DNA from: Opitutus sp. GAS368
GTDB lineage: Bacteria; Verrucomicrobiota; Verrucomicrobiia; Opitutales; Opitutaceae
DNA length: 36,112 nucleotides
NCBI GenBank assembly: GCA_945869845.1
Contig: CAMBRG010000021.1
Coordinates: 1-36,112, forward strand
Direction of reading: 5' to 3'
Shown: piece by piece, positions 17,785 through 26,211 of the stretch
Layout: each line of letters opens with the position of its first letter
How positions within the stretch are numbered: position 1 is the first letter of the stretch
Program-made: the position numbers and the translations under genes
Notes under the pieces: generated by a model
What the model saw: the letters and a program-made list of their open reading frames with translations, nothing else
Told to the model about the DNA's origin: nothing
Database searches by the model: none

Positions 17785-20700
17785 TTAGGGAGTGGCGCGG
17801 AGGTAGGTGATGACGTCGAAGAAATCGGACTCGCTCAACAAGGTGTCGTAGGCGGCGGGCATGGGGGAGACGGGGGAGGCGGCGGTCGATTGGATGTCGG
17901 CGGTGGGGATGGAGATTTCCTCGTTGGTCGCGGGGTCGCGAAGCAGGGTGGCGGGGCCCTCGGGGCGGAGGTTTACGCCGGATTTGGTCTCGCCGTTTTT
18001 CAGCGTGACGGTGGTGAGGCGGAAGTTGGGGTCGATGTTACGGCTGGGGTCGAGGATGTCTTCGATGGTGCGCTGGATCGTGCGCGAGCCGATGCCGTCG
18101 AGGGAGGGGCCGAGATTGCCGCCGATATCTTGGACGCGGTGGCAGGCGGCGCAGTTTTGGACGAAGAGCGTCGCCCCGCGCGCGGTGTCGGGCTTGGCGG
18201 CGGCGAAGGCGGCGGTGCGGGCGAAAATGAGAGCGTCGAGGCGGGCGTCTTCGGAGGGGAGGTTTTTCACGAGGGCGGCGGCGCGGGCGCGGAGGGCGTC
18301 GGGGCGTTTGGCGAGAGCATCGGCGATGTAGCGGTGGCGGAGGAGGGCGGCGGGGGCGCGGCCGGCGGTGACGGTGTCGATGAGGGCGGCGGCGCCTTCA
18401 TCGGTGCGGGTGAGTGCCATGGCGAGGCCGAGGGCGAAGTCGTTTTGCGCGGTGGGGAGCGCGGCGACGAGGGCGGCTCGGCCGGGGGCGCCGGCGGCGG
18501 GGAGCGCGAGTTGATCGGCGGCGGCGCGGCGGAGGGCGACGGGATCAGTGGGGCGACCCAGGACGGTGATGAGCGCGGGCACGGACTCAGCATCGACGGT
18601 GAGGGCGCGCAGCGCGGAGGTGCGGAGGGAACTCGCGGTCTTGGCGTCGAGGAGGAGGGTGAGGAGCGAACGGTTTTTCTCCGGGAAAGAGAGATCGCGC
18701 ACGGCATCGGCGGCGCGGCGGGCGAGGGCCGGATCGGTGAGGCCGAGGGTGGTGACGAGGGTGCGCTGCATCCAGGTGATGACGACGGGCGGGAGGGTGC
18801 GGTCGACGAGGCGGGACACGGAGGCGAGACCTTCGGCGAAGGCGAGTTGCTGGGCGGCGGGCGCGGTGGCGAGGGAGTTCATCACAGGCTCGATGGCGGC
18901 GAGGCGATCGGCGGGGAGCTGGCGCACGGCGTGGCGGGCGAATTCGCCGGCGCGGGGCGAGGCGAACTGGGTGCGCTCCAAGTAGGTGAGGAGGAACTCG
19001 GCGACGGCCGGCGTGGGCACGGCGACGGCGACATCGGCGAGGCGCTCGGCGGCGGCGGGCTCGGCGGCGAGGCGGTTGAGCTCGTCGAGGGGCGCGAGGG
19101 CGACGCGGGCCTTGAGGGCGAGGCGGAGGGCGTAGAGCAGTTGGGGATCCGAGTCGGTGGTGCGGGCTTGGAGCGCCAAGATGATGGGCGCGGTCCAAGG
19201 TTGCGGGTCGCGGGCGATGAGCTGGGCGAACAGGCGCCACGCGAGGGTGGAGGTGGAGAACTCGGGTGCGAGGGTCGCGAGATGAGAGTTGAGCGTGAGG
19301 GGCGCGGAGTCGCTCGGGGTGCTCGGAGTTGAACTCATGGGCGGGACGCTCATGCCGCTTTGGGCGTCGGTGCGGAGGGTGAGGACGCGGAGGGCTGCGA
19401 GGGCGACGTCGCCGGCGGGGCGCGTGAGGGCACGGCGGAGGAGGGCGTCGTCGGTGCGGCCTAGTCGCTCAAGGGTCAGGAGGAGGGGGAGCGCGGCGGT
19501 TTCGTCGGCCGTGGGATCGGTGCCGGCCACGAGGCGCGTGGCGGCGGCGAGGAGCGCGGGTGCGGTGGAGGCCGCATCAGGGCGAGCGAAGAGCTCGGCG
19601 ACGGCGAGGGAGCGAACGACGTTGTTGGAATCGGAGAGGCGGGCGACGAGGTCGGCGGTCGAGAGGGTCGCGAGGTTGGGGAGGGTTGGCGGGGCGCCGG
19701 CGCCGTCGAGGCCGCGCCAGACGATGCGCCAGATGCGGCCGTGGGAGCGGTCGCGGGACGGGTGCGTGAGCGGGACCTCGTAGTGGCCGATGATGGGGTT
19801 GTAGAAATCGGCGAGCCAAAGGGCGCCGTCGGGGCCGAGTTTTACTTGAACGGGACGGAAAGAGGGATCGTCGCTCGTGAGAAAGTCGGGCTGACGGGCG
19901 GCGAAGGTCGAGGAGCCGCGCCAGTCGAGGCGGTCGCGGTTGATGCGGCGGGTGACGGGATTGCCGTTGAAGAGATTGTTTTGGAATTCGGGCGGGAAGG
20001 TTTTGGCGGAGTAGTGGGCGATGCCGGCGATGGCGGAGGAGCCGTGGTCGTCGGTGGTAAGGGCGGGGGCGAAGCCGAGGCCATCATGTTCTTTGCTGAT
20101 GCCTTCGTAGTAGCCGCCGGGGATGAGGAGGTAGACGGGCTTCGAGTGGGAATCGGCGGTGTAGAGTTCGCCGCGGGCATCGAAGGCGAGGCCGTAGGGA
20201 TTGGTCTGGCCGTGGGTGACGAGCTCGAAGCGGGAGCCGTCGGGGCGGAAGCGGTAGGTGTTGCCGCTGGCGAGCTTCACGGTGCGGCCGGCACGGTCCG
20301 TGACCTCGGAGGGATTGGCGAAGCCGTGGGTGCCGTAGACCCAGCCGTCGAGCCAGAGCCAATAGCTAGAGGACATGCCGTGGGTGTCGCGGAAGCCGAA
20401 GCCATCATAGAGTTTTTCGCGGAGATCGGCGCGGCCGTCGCCATCGGTGTCGGTGAGGCGCCAGATCGCGGGAATCGAATAGACGAGGAGCGTGTCTCCT
20501 TTCGCTCCGGGAGCCCGGGGGAGCGGGAGGAGGCCGATGGGGATGTTGAGGCCGTCGGCGAAGGTGGTGACCTTGCGGGCGCGGCCGGTGACGGGATCGA
20601 AATCGGAGAGGATGCGGACGGTGTCGGTGCCGTGCTCGACGGGCTCGGGCGGGGCGGAGGCGGCGCGGAAGGCGATGCCGTTTTCGGTCCAATGTTTGTC

Positions 20701-21033
20701 GAAGGTGGGGATGGGTTGGCCGAGCGCGTCGCGGCGTGCGGGCCAAGGATAGAGGGAGGAGCCGGTGACCCAGACGCGGCCGAAGGAATCGAAGGCGAGG
20801 TTGAAGGGCTTTTGGATTTCGGATTCGTCGGCGACGAGTTGGATTTCGAAACCGGGAGGGAGCTTGAAAAGTGCTTTCGACTGGGCGGATGGCAGCAGCG
20901 GGGCGGTCAGGGCGTCGCCCCGGGGATCGGCGGCGCGGGTGTGCGGCGCAGAGGCGGCGATGAGGAGGAGGGCGAGACGGAGCGGGAAAGAGAACGAGCG
21001 GCGGCGAAACGGAAGGTAGGAGAAGTGAGGCAT
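17785..21033 (-). CDS. PVC-type propeller / HEAT-repeat / cytochrome c (CxxCH) heme protein
   Basis: A 1082-residue exported protein with the three-part layout of the Verrucomicrobia/Planctomycetes membrane-bound dehydrogenase-like family (TIGR02604 plus TIGR02603). Residues ~50-460 form a PQQ/glucose-dehydrogenase-like beta-propeller (LPPGFEIQLVADESEIQKP, FDSFGRVWVTG, DTDGDGRAD, HGQTNPYGLAFDARGELYTAD, KLGPDGALWLADFYNPIIGHYE). Residues ~470-920 are alpha-helical HEAT-like repeats rich in Ala and Leu. The C-terminal cytochrome domain has Cys961-x2-Cys964-His965 (NCAACHRVQDIGGNLGP) and a likely distal Met1058 in SPMPAAYD. It is presumed to oxidise a sugar or alcohol in the periplasm; the substrate is unknown. 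It is transcribed towards the LamG-like gene. Confidence 0.92.
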   Translation of the reverse strand: MPHFSYLPFRRRSFSFPLRLALLLIAASAPHTRAADPRGDALTAPLLPSAQSKALFKLPPGFEIQLVADESEIQKPFNLAFDSFGRVWVTGSSLYPWPARRDALGQPIPTFDKHWTENGIAFRAASAPPEPVEHGTDTVRILSDFDPVTGRARKVTTFADGLNIPIGLLPLPRAPGAKGDTLLVYSIPAIWRLTDTDGDGRADLREKLYDGFGFRDTHGMSSSYWLWLDGWVYGTHGFANPSEVTDRAGRTVKLASGNTYRFRPDGSRFELVTHGQTNPYGLAFDARGELYTADSHSKPVYLLIPGGYYEGISKEHDGLGFAPALTTDDHGSSAIAGIAHYSAKTFPPEFQNNLFNGNPVTRRINRDRLDWRGSSTFAARQPDFLTSDDPSFRPVQVKLGPDGALWLADFYNPIIGHYEVPLTHPSRDRSHGRIWRIVWRGLDGAGAPPTLPNLATLSTADLVARLSDSNNVVRSLAVAELFARPDAASTAPALLAAATRLVAGTDPTADETAALPLLLTLERLGRTDDALLRRALTRPAGDVALAALRVLTLRTDAQSGMSVPPMSSTPSTPSDSAPLTLNSHLATLAPEFSTSTLAWRLFAQLIARDPQPWTAPIILALQARTTDSDPQLLYALRLALKARVALAPLDELNRLAAEPAAAERLADVAVAVPTPAVAEFLLTYLERTQFASPRAGEFARHAVRQLPADRLAAIEPVMNSLATAPAAQQLAFAEGLASVSRLVDRTLPPVVITWMQRTLVTTLGLTDPALARRAADAVRDLSFPEKNRSLLTLLLDAKTASSLRTSALRALTVDAESVPALITVLGRPTDPVALRRAAADQLALPAAGAPGRAALVAALPTAQNDFALGLAMALTRTDEGAAALIDTVTAGRAPAALLRHRYIADALAKRPDALRARAAALVKNLPSEDARLDALIFARTAAFAAAKPDTARGATLFVQNCAACHRVQDIGGNLGPSLDGIGSRTIQRTIEDILDPSRNIDPNFRLTTVTLKNGETKSGVNLRPEGPATLLRDPATNEEISIPTADIQSTAASPVSPMPAAYDTLLSESDFFDVITYLRATP

Positions 21034-21057
21034 GGGGGCGCGGGGTGAAATACAGGG

Positions 21058-21101
21058 AAATTTTTGGAGCCAAACTGCGGTGGGTGTCGGCCCAAAAATT
21101 T
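21058..21101. promoter_or_regulatory. A/T-rich inverted repeat upstream of the PVC heme protein gene
   Basis: AAATTTTTGG at 21058-21067 is repeated exactly in inverse orientation at 21092-21101, 24 bases away. The right arm also sits inside a 13-base palindrome (21092-21104). The site lies 25-70 bases upstream of the ATG at 21033, in otherwise GC-rich DNA. It could be a paired operator, a leader hairpin or a promoter up-element; no regulator family is identifiable. Confidence 0.35.
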
Positions 21102-21193
21102 TGGATTATTCTTCAACCGCGGCGCAACGCGGGCGGAGCCAAAGTGAATCGCGAGTGGCCGCGGAGGAGTCCGTATGCCGGAAGGCGAACACG

Positions 21194-21234
21194 AAAAAGG
21201 CCCCGGAGAACGGCAGCGTGCAATTCCCGGGGCC
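21194..21234 (-). terminator. Intrinsic terminator of the TonB-receptor operon
   Basis: Read on the minus strand, GGCCCCGG (21234-21227) pairs perfectly with CCGGGGCC (21206-21199) and is followed at once by TTTTT (21198-21194). The loop is 20 bases. It lies 26 bases after the stop codon of the TonB-dependent receptor gene, in the right orientation. Confidence 0.8.
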
Positions 21235-21260
21235 AGCACTGACGTTGTGCTTTTGCTGGG

Positions 21261-23369
21261 TTAAAAACTCAGACGGGCACCGACGGTGAAGCTGCGACCG
21301 GGGAGGGGCGCGATGGCTTTGAGGAAGGATGTCGCGAGGCGGGCGTCGGCGTCGGTGAGATTATCGCCGCGGGCGAACACCTCGAGGCCGGGGCGCCGGG
21401 GGCCGCGATCGGCGAACCGGTAGAGCGCATGGACGCCGACAAGGGTGTAGCTATCGGTCTCGGTTTCCTCAGAGGTGAATCGGGTTTGCTTGAACGAGTG
21501 GCGGACCTCGGTGCCGAGCGACCAGCGGCCGTGCTCATAGGCGAGGCCGAGACCGAGACGCGCGGGCGGGATGCGAGGGAGCGCCTGGTCGTCGGTGGTT
21601 TGTTCGGCGCGCACGAGATCGCCGAGGAGGGAGAGATGGAGCCGTTGGCCGGGGCCGTCGATGAGGTGAAATTGGACCTCGGCCTCGGCGCCGTAGAACC
21701 AGGCGTCGCGGGCGACGAATTGGTAGATGGGTAAATACTCGGCGCCGGCGGGCACGGGGTAATTGAGGAGGTCGCCGGAGGCGTCGTCGAAGTAGCGGCG
21801 TTCGTCGCGTTGTTCGAAGATGAAGTTGTCGATCTGGTGGACGAAGACGCCGACGGAGCCGGTGACGAAGCCCGCGCGTTTGCGCAAGGTGAGGTCGAGG
21901 CCGAGGGAGTTTTCGTGGTCGAGGCCGGTGGTGCCGATCTCGTAGGAGCCGGTGCCGCCATGGGGACCGTTGGAAAATAATTCGACGGCGGCGGGGAGGC
22001 GTTGCGAGTAGGCGAGGGAGAGGCCGAGCGAGTAATCCTTGGCGGGATAGTACACGGCGCCGGCGGAAACACTGAGGCCGTGATCCGAATTCTTTTGGCC
22101 GGTGCGGGTGGCGTAGCCGGGATAGGCCGGGAGTCCTGCGTCGACCTCGCCGATGCGGATGGACTGGAATTCGTAACGCCCGCCGAACTCAAGATTGAGG
22201 GTGGAGCTCACCTTGTAAGATTCGACGGCAAATAGCGCGTGGCTTTGGGTGACGCTCGGCGGAGTGACGACCTCGGCGCCGACGGCGGAGAAGTCGCTGC
22301 GGGCGATCTGATAGCCGACGGTGCCGGTGAGGTTGCCGGACTCCTGTTGGATGAGTTCGAGGCGTCCCTCGTAGGCTTGGTTATTGAACGTGGTGTTGAT
22401 GTCGCCGGAATCGAGATCGACCTCGGAGTGGGTGTAATCGGCGACTCCGACGCGGAGTTTCGCGGATTTGAAAAACGCGAAGGGCCGGGTGAATTCGCTG
22501 CGGAGGTCAAACCGGCGTTGTTCGAGGTCGATGGCAATCGGCTCGCCGACCGGGACGCCGTAAAGCGTGTCGTAGGCGCTGACGGCTACCCCGAACGTGC
22601 CGGCGGCGCCGAAGGCCGTGGCGCCGACGGAAGCGCTGCTCGTGGAGCGGGCGCTGTTGGGCAACGTGCCGCGGTCGGCCGGATGCTCGGGGTCGGCGTA
22701 GTCGGGGATGGCGACGTCGCTCGTGGTGGTGCGGGCGCCGTTTACTTGAACGGCGAAACGGTTGGAGCCGCCGCCGGTGGCGAAGACGCCGGTGCGCTCA
22801 TCGGCGGCGGATTCGTAGCGGAACTCCGCGGTCCCGCCGAACGGCGCGGCGGGGGCGGCGGAGGGAATGCGGTTGTCGATTATGTTGACGACGCCGCCGA
22901 CGGCGGAGCTGCCGTAGAGCAGGGTCGCGGGCCCGCGGAGGACCTCGATGCGCTCGACGAGGAGGGGCTCGACGCTGACGTTGTGATCGGGGCTGACATT
23001 GGACGCGTCGAGGGAGCCGACGCCGTTTTCCAACATGCGCACGCGTTCGCCGCCGAGACCGCGGATGATAGGCCGGCTGGCGTTGGGGCCGAATGCCGTG
23101 CCGCTCAGGCCGGGCGTGGCGGCGAGAGTCGCGCCGAGCGTGGCGGCGGCGCGGCGACGGAGTTCATCACCGGCGAGAATGGAAGTGCCTTGGGCGAGCT
23201 CGAAGGCGGTTTTGCGATCCAGACCGGCGGTGACGACGAAGGAATCGAGATTGAGGATTTTTTCAGCGGAGGAATCACCCGGCGCCGGGGCCGCGGGAGT
23301 TGAGGTCTGCGCGCGGGCAAGGGCCGCGAACGAGAGAATGAGGAGCGTGAATGAGCGGAAAGAGATCAT
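21261..23369 (-). CDS. ZnuD-like TonB-dependent outer-membrane receptor
   Basis: A 702-residue receptor. The ATG at 23369 gives a signal peptide (MISFRSFTLLILSFAALARA); the frame extends 29 codons further without merit. A TonB-box-like SFVVTAG is followed by a plug domain with FGPNASRPIIRGLGGERVR, LENGVGSLDASN, SPDHNVSVEPLLVERIEVL and YGSSAVGGVVNIIDNRIP. This series strongly resembles the zinc receptor ZnuD. A 22-strand-type barrel follows and ends in an aromatic residue (FTVGARLSF). The loop that is His/Asp-rich in ZnuD is short here (DYADPEHPADRGTLPNS), so the metal could be zinc, copper or another. It lies 132 bases after the His-rich small protein gene and is closed by the terminator at 21194-21234. 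Confidence 0.87.
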   Translation of the reverse strand: MISFRSFTLLILSFAALARAQTSTPAAPAPGDSSAEKILNLDSFVVTAGLDRKTAFELAQGTSILAGDELRRRAAATLGATLAATPGLSGTAFGPNASRPIIRGLGGERVRMLENGVGSLDASNVSPDHNVSVEPLLVERIEVLRGPATLLYGSSAVGGVVNIIDNRIPSAAPAAPFGGTAEFRYESAADERTGVFATGGGSNRFAVQVNGARTTTSDVAIPDYADPEHPADRGTLPNSARSTSSASVGATAFGAAGTFGVAVSAYDTLYGVPVGEPIAIDLEQRRFDLRSEFTRPFAFFKSAKLRVGVADYTHSEVDLDSGDINTTFNNQAYEGRLELIQQESGNLTGTVGYQIARSDFSAVGAEVVTPPSVTQSHALFAVESYKVSSTLNLEFGGRYEFQSIRIGEVDAGLPAYPGYATRTGQKNSDHGLSVSAGAVYYPAKDYSLGLSLAYSQRLPAAVELFSNGPHGGTGSYEIGTTGLDHENSLGLDLTLRKRAGFVTGSVGVFVHQIDNFIFEQRDERRYFDDASGDLLNYPVPAGAEYLPIYQFVARDAWFYGAEAEVQFHLIDGPGQRLHLSLLGDLVRAEQTTDDQALPRIPPARLGLGLAYEHGRWSLGTEVRHSFKQTRFTSEETETDSYTLVGVHALYRFADRGPRRPGLEVFARGDNLTDADARLATSFLKAIAPLPGRSFTVGARLSF

Positions 23370-23501
23370 GGTAGGCGAAAGAGAGAAAAAGGGGACGGAC
23401 AATGGAGCAGAGGGGCCGGCGCGATGAGGCGCGGCGACACGGAAGTAACGACCCAAACGAGCGCGCAGGCTCGAGGCGGTGATACCGAAGGAACGGACGG
23501 C

Positions 23502-23864
23502 TCAGCCCAGCGGGGGACCACGTCCCGGCAGATGCAGATAACGGGGCGAGCTAAAAACGAGTTCAGCCGGGCGGGAAAAATTCGGAGCGGCAAAAGCGAT
23601 GGGGGGCGCCGCGAGCGAGACCGGCGCGGAGCCCGCGGTGATACCGTGGCCGAAGAGGGTGACAACGCAGCCGTCGTCGGAATCGGGATTCCCGGCGGGG
23701 GCTTCGTGCGGATGGCCGTGATCGTGGCCGCAGGCGTGCAGATCGGCGTGGAGTTGGGGACTGACCGAGAGGACCGTCAGCAGCAACACCAGCGCGGCCA
23801 CCGTTGCCGCGAGCAGGCGGTGCGGGAGGCTTGGCGAACGGGAGTTAATGAGCGGTGCGGGCAC
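23502..23864 (-). CDS. Small exported His/Cys-rich protein, probable metal binder
   Basis: A 120-residue protein starting at GTG (no in-frame ATG is available). A hydrophobic helix (about residues 16-36, RLLAATVAALVLLLTVLSVS) acts as a signal or anchor. It is followed by a metal-site-like cluster: His39, His43, Cys45, His47, His49, His51 and His53 (LHACGHDHGHPH), then Asp/Asn-rich sequence, Cys66 and His73. I do not recognise a named family; DUF2946-type small proteins have a similar plan. Position between the propeller-CusF-like gene and the TonB receptor, and the HxHxHxH run, suggest metal delivery or sensing in the periplasm (inference). The C-terminal half is Pro/Ala-rich without a visible domain. 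Confidence 0.7.
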   Translation of the reverse strand: MPAPLINSRSPSLPHRLLAATVAALVLLLTVLSVSPQLHADLHACGHDHGHPHEAPAGNPDSDDGCVVTLFGHGITAGSAPVSLAAPPIAFAAPNFSRPAELVFSSPRYLHLPGRGPPLG

Positions 23865-23878
23865 GAAAACTACGGGAA

Positions 23879-23894
23879 TGTTCGTATTATGACA
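23879..23894. promoter_or_regulatory. Candidate metal-regulator operator upstream of the His-rich gene
   Basis: TGTTCGTATTATGACA is an imperfect TGT-N10-ACA inverted repeat in an A/T-rich patch, 15 bases upstream of the GTG start of the small His-rich gene. It loosely resembles Zur-type boxes (TGTTATA..TATAACA) but is one base longer than the usual spacing and has mismatched inner bases. If real, it would add an internal promoter or operator to the operon. Confidence 0.25.
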
Positions 23895-23917
23895 GAGTCG
23901 TCAAGCCGTCGGCGGCA

Positions 23918-25456
23918 TCACTTTTTCTTCTCGGGCGGAATGACGAGCAGACGGAGATCAAAGAGGGTCCACGCGTCGCCGGCTTGCTCGATGCGGGCGA
24001 GGAAGTCCCGGCCGGGTTGCACGCGGGCGATGAGCTCGGGTGCGGCCCGGTAGGTGTGGGTGCCGCCGAGGCGGAGTCCGGGAATATCGGGATGCTGAGC
24101 GACGACCTCGCCGCGCGTCGGATCGACGGAGACGATCACGCCGCGAATCGGATGGCCCAGCATCTGATCGGTCGGAGGTGCGCAACCGCACTCGGCGGCA
24201 GCGGCGAGCAGGGCGCCCTCGGGAATGGTGACGAGGCAGGACCGCAGACCCCCGCCGGGGCCGCTGGTGGCGTAGGTGGCGACCGCGACAACATCGCTGT
24301 TGCCTCCGGCGAAATCGCGAACGATCGCGAGGCGGGGTTGGCCGCGAAGACGGGCGGCTGATTCGGCCATCACGAGTACCGGAGGATCGAGCGAGTAATC
24401 GGGCGTGGCGCGGCGCAACCAGAGACCGGCAGGCGGGCCCTTGGCTTGGCTGGATTCGCCTTCGACCCAGAGGGTGAGAATGGCGCCGTCGTGCAACATC
24501 GCCACGGCGGGCCGGCCGAGGGGGTGGCCGAAATCGACGTTGAGCGGCATCAGGAAACGCGAGCCGGCGTCGGGCGACGAGGAGATGCGCAAGCGCGGGC
24601 GATCCTCGGCGGCGGTGAACCAGGCTGCGGCCACGCGACCGCCGGAAGCGGCGAGCTGGGGACCGGAGGCGGGGCAGTGCGGCGAGCGCCAATCGTCGCG
24701 GTTGAGGTTGTGGTTGTTCTCCCACCGGCCGGCGCGGTAGCGGACGACATTGATGTCACGGATGAGGCCCTCGCCGAGGGTGCGGTAGGAAAGCAGGGCG
24801 CTGCCATCGGGGAACGAAACGAGAGCCGGGGGAGATTTTTCGCTGACCCGGGCCTCGATCAAGACATCGGGGCCGGCGGGTTCGCCGACGATGCGCGCGT
24901 AGAGGCGGACATCGTGGTCGCCCGTGGTGCGGCCGCGGCGGTCGAGCCAAGCGGCGAGGACCCGGCCGTCGGCGACGGTGGTGAGAACGGGGAGCGAGTT
25001 GGTTTTGCTCTCGGTGGTCAGGGGCGAGGGCGCAGTCCACGTGAGCCCGGCGTCGGTCGAGGAACTCAGCAAAATAGATTCGGTTGCGGGGGCCGCCGCA
25101 GAGGTCTCGGTCCATGCGACGGTGACGCGCCCCCCCTGGCCGACTGCGAGCGCGGGAGGCGCGGTGTCGACGTCGAGGATCTGGGGACCGGTGGCGATGC
25201 GTTGCGCGGCCATCCAGCGCAGCGTGGTGGGGTTGAGCGACGCGCTGCGGACGGTGGCGCCACCGGGGGCGGATTCAATCCAAGCAAGCCAGACGGAGCC
25301 ATCGGGCGCGCGGGCCAAAGTGGGAGCAGTTGCGCTGGCTTCTGAAGGGGAGTCGAGAGGCTCAATCTTGATTGGGGGCGGAGCGGATTTTTCGGCGGCG
25401 AAAAGACCGGTGATCACCGCGAGGCAGGAAAGAAGCGAAAGAAGCGGGCGCGGCAT
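23918..25456 (-). CDS. Sialidase-like beta-propeller with C-terminal CusF-like domain
   Basis: A 512-residue exported protein. The ATG at 25456 opens a signal peptide (MPRPLLSLLSCLAVITGLFAAE), while the first in-frame start 36 bases earlier does not. Residues ~30-410 are propeller blades with an Asp-box (SSSTDAGLTW) and repeated APTLARAPDGSVWLAW-type strands, as in exo-sialidase/BNR proteins, but no sialidase catalytic set (Arg triad, Tyr/Glu) is evident. After Cys423 and Cys425 (ECGCAPP) comes a ~75-residue CusF-like OB-fold segment: GVIVSVDPTRGEVVAQHPDIPG, then THTYR and LARVQPGR-type strands. His455 matches the CusF ligand, but the usual Met-x-Met is replaced by Thr-His-Thr (His467). Probably a periplasmic metal-handling protein; it sits between modB (56 bases) and the His-rich gene (53 bases). 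Confidence 0.75.
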   Translation of the reverse strand: MPRPLLSLLSCLAVITGLFAAEKSAPPPIKIEPLDSPSEASATAPTLARAPDGSVWLAWIESAPGGATVRSASLNPTTLRWMAAQRIATGPQILDVDTAPPALAVGQGGRVTVAWTETSAAAPATESILLSSSTDAGLTWTAPSPLTTESKTNSLPVLTTVADGRVLAAWLDRRGRTTGDHDVRLYARIVGEPAGPDVLIEARVSEKSPPALVSFPDGSALLSYRTLGEGLIRDINVVRYRAGRWENNHNLNRDDWRSPHCPASGPQLAASGGRVAAAWFTAAEDRPRLRISSSPDAGSRFLMPLNVDFGHPLGRPAVAMLHDGAILTLWVEGESSQAKGPPAGLWLRRATPDYSLDPPVLVMAESAARLRGQPRLAIVRDFAGGNSDVVAVATYATSGPGGGLRSCLVTIPEGALLAAAAECGCAPPTDQMLGHPIRGVIVSVDPTRGEVVAQHPDIPGLRLGGTHTYRAAPELIARVQPGRDFLARIEQAGDAWTLFDLRLLVIPPEKKK

Positions 25457-25512
25457 TGCGCGGACCTTGGGCGGCAAAGACCGCGCCGGCAAGCTGGGCA
25501 GCGTGGGGAGAT

Positions 25513-26211
25513 TTACGCGGGCCGGCGGCGCTGGAGCAGCGTGACGATGAGCAAAAGCGCAAACGAGATCACGAGCAGCATGGCGGCGAACGCGTGGGCC
25601 GAGGCGTAGTCGAGTTTTTGGACCTCGTCGTAAAGGGCGATGCTGGCGACTTTGGTGACGCCGGGGATGGCTCCGCCGATCATGAGCACAACGCCGAATT
25701 CACCCAGCGTGTGGGCGAAGCCGAGGGTGAGACCGGCGGCGATGCCGCGCCAAGCGAGCGGCGCGTGCAGTCGAATAAAAACGCGGAGCGGACGGGCGCC
25801 GAGGGCGGTGCCGGCATCGAGGAGCTCGCGGGGGACGCCGCGGAGCGCGGCTTGAAACGGCTGCACCGCGAACGGCAGTGAGTAGAAGACGGAGGCGATG
25901 ACCAGACCGGTGAAACTAAAGACCAGCGGTTCGCCGGTGAGATCGCGCCACCAACTGCCGGGCGGGTGCTGGGGCGAAAGGCCAACGAGGATGTAGAAAC
26001 CGATGACGGTGGGCGGGAGGACGATCGGCAGGGTGACGAGCGTTTCCAAAAACGGCGCGACGCGGGCGCGGGTCGTGTTGAGCCAATGCGCGAGGGGCAG
26101 GCCGATGAGGCCGAGGATGAGGGTCGTGATGGCGGCGAGGCGCAGGGTGAGGCCAAGCGATTGCCAAAGGGACGAAGACAAGCCGAGGAAAGTGAAGGTC
26201 GAATCGCCCAT
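25513..26211 (-). CDS. modB: Molybdate-type ABC transporter permease ModB
   Basis: A 232-residue inner-membrane permease with about five or six hydrophobic helices. It has the ModB/CysW-type cytoplasmic EAA loop (RELLDAGTALGARPLRVFIRLHAPL) and family segments TLPIVLPPTVIGFYIL, SLPFAVQPFQAALRGVP and GFAHTLGEFGVVLMIGG. The ATG at 26211 overlaps the modA stop as TGATG, so translation is coupled; a TTG one codon upstream is unlikely. ModB passes molybdate or tungstate across the inner membrane and needs ModC for ATP hydrolysis. No modC follows: the next gene encodes the propeller-CusF-like protein 56 bases later. Confidence 0.92.
   Translation of the reverse strand: MGDSTFTFLGLSSSLWQSLGLTLRLAAITTLILGLIGLPLAHWLNTTRARVAPFLETLVTLPIVLPPTVIGFYILVGLSPQHPPGSWWRDLTGEPLVFSFTGLVIASVFYSLPFAVQPFQAALRGVPRELLDAGTALGARPLRVFIRLHAPLAWRGIAAGLTLGFAHTLGEFGVVLMIGGAIPGVTKVASIALYDEVQKLDYASAHAFAAMLLVISFALLLIVTLLQRRRPA

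Noticed and set aside
17596-19332. A 578-codon + strand open frame, very Gly/Glu-rich
   Set aside because: It is antisense to the HEAT-repeat and cytochrome part of the PVC heme protein. The composition is an artefact of complementing Ala/Leu-rich codons.
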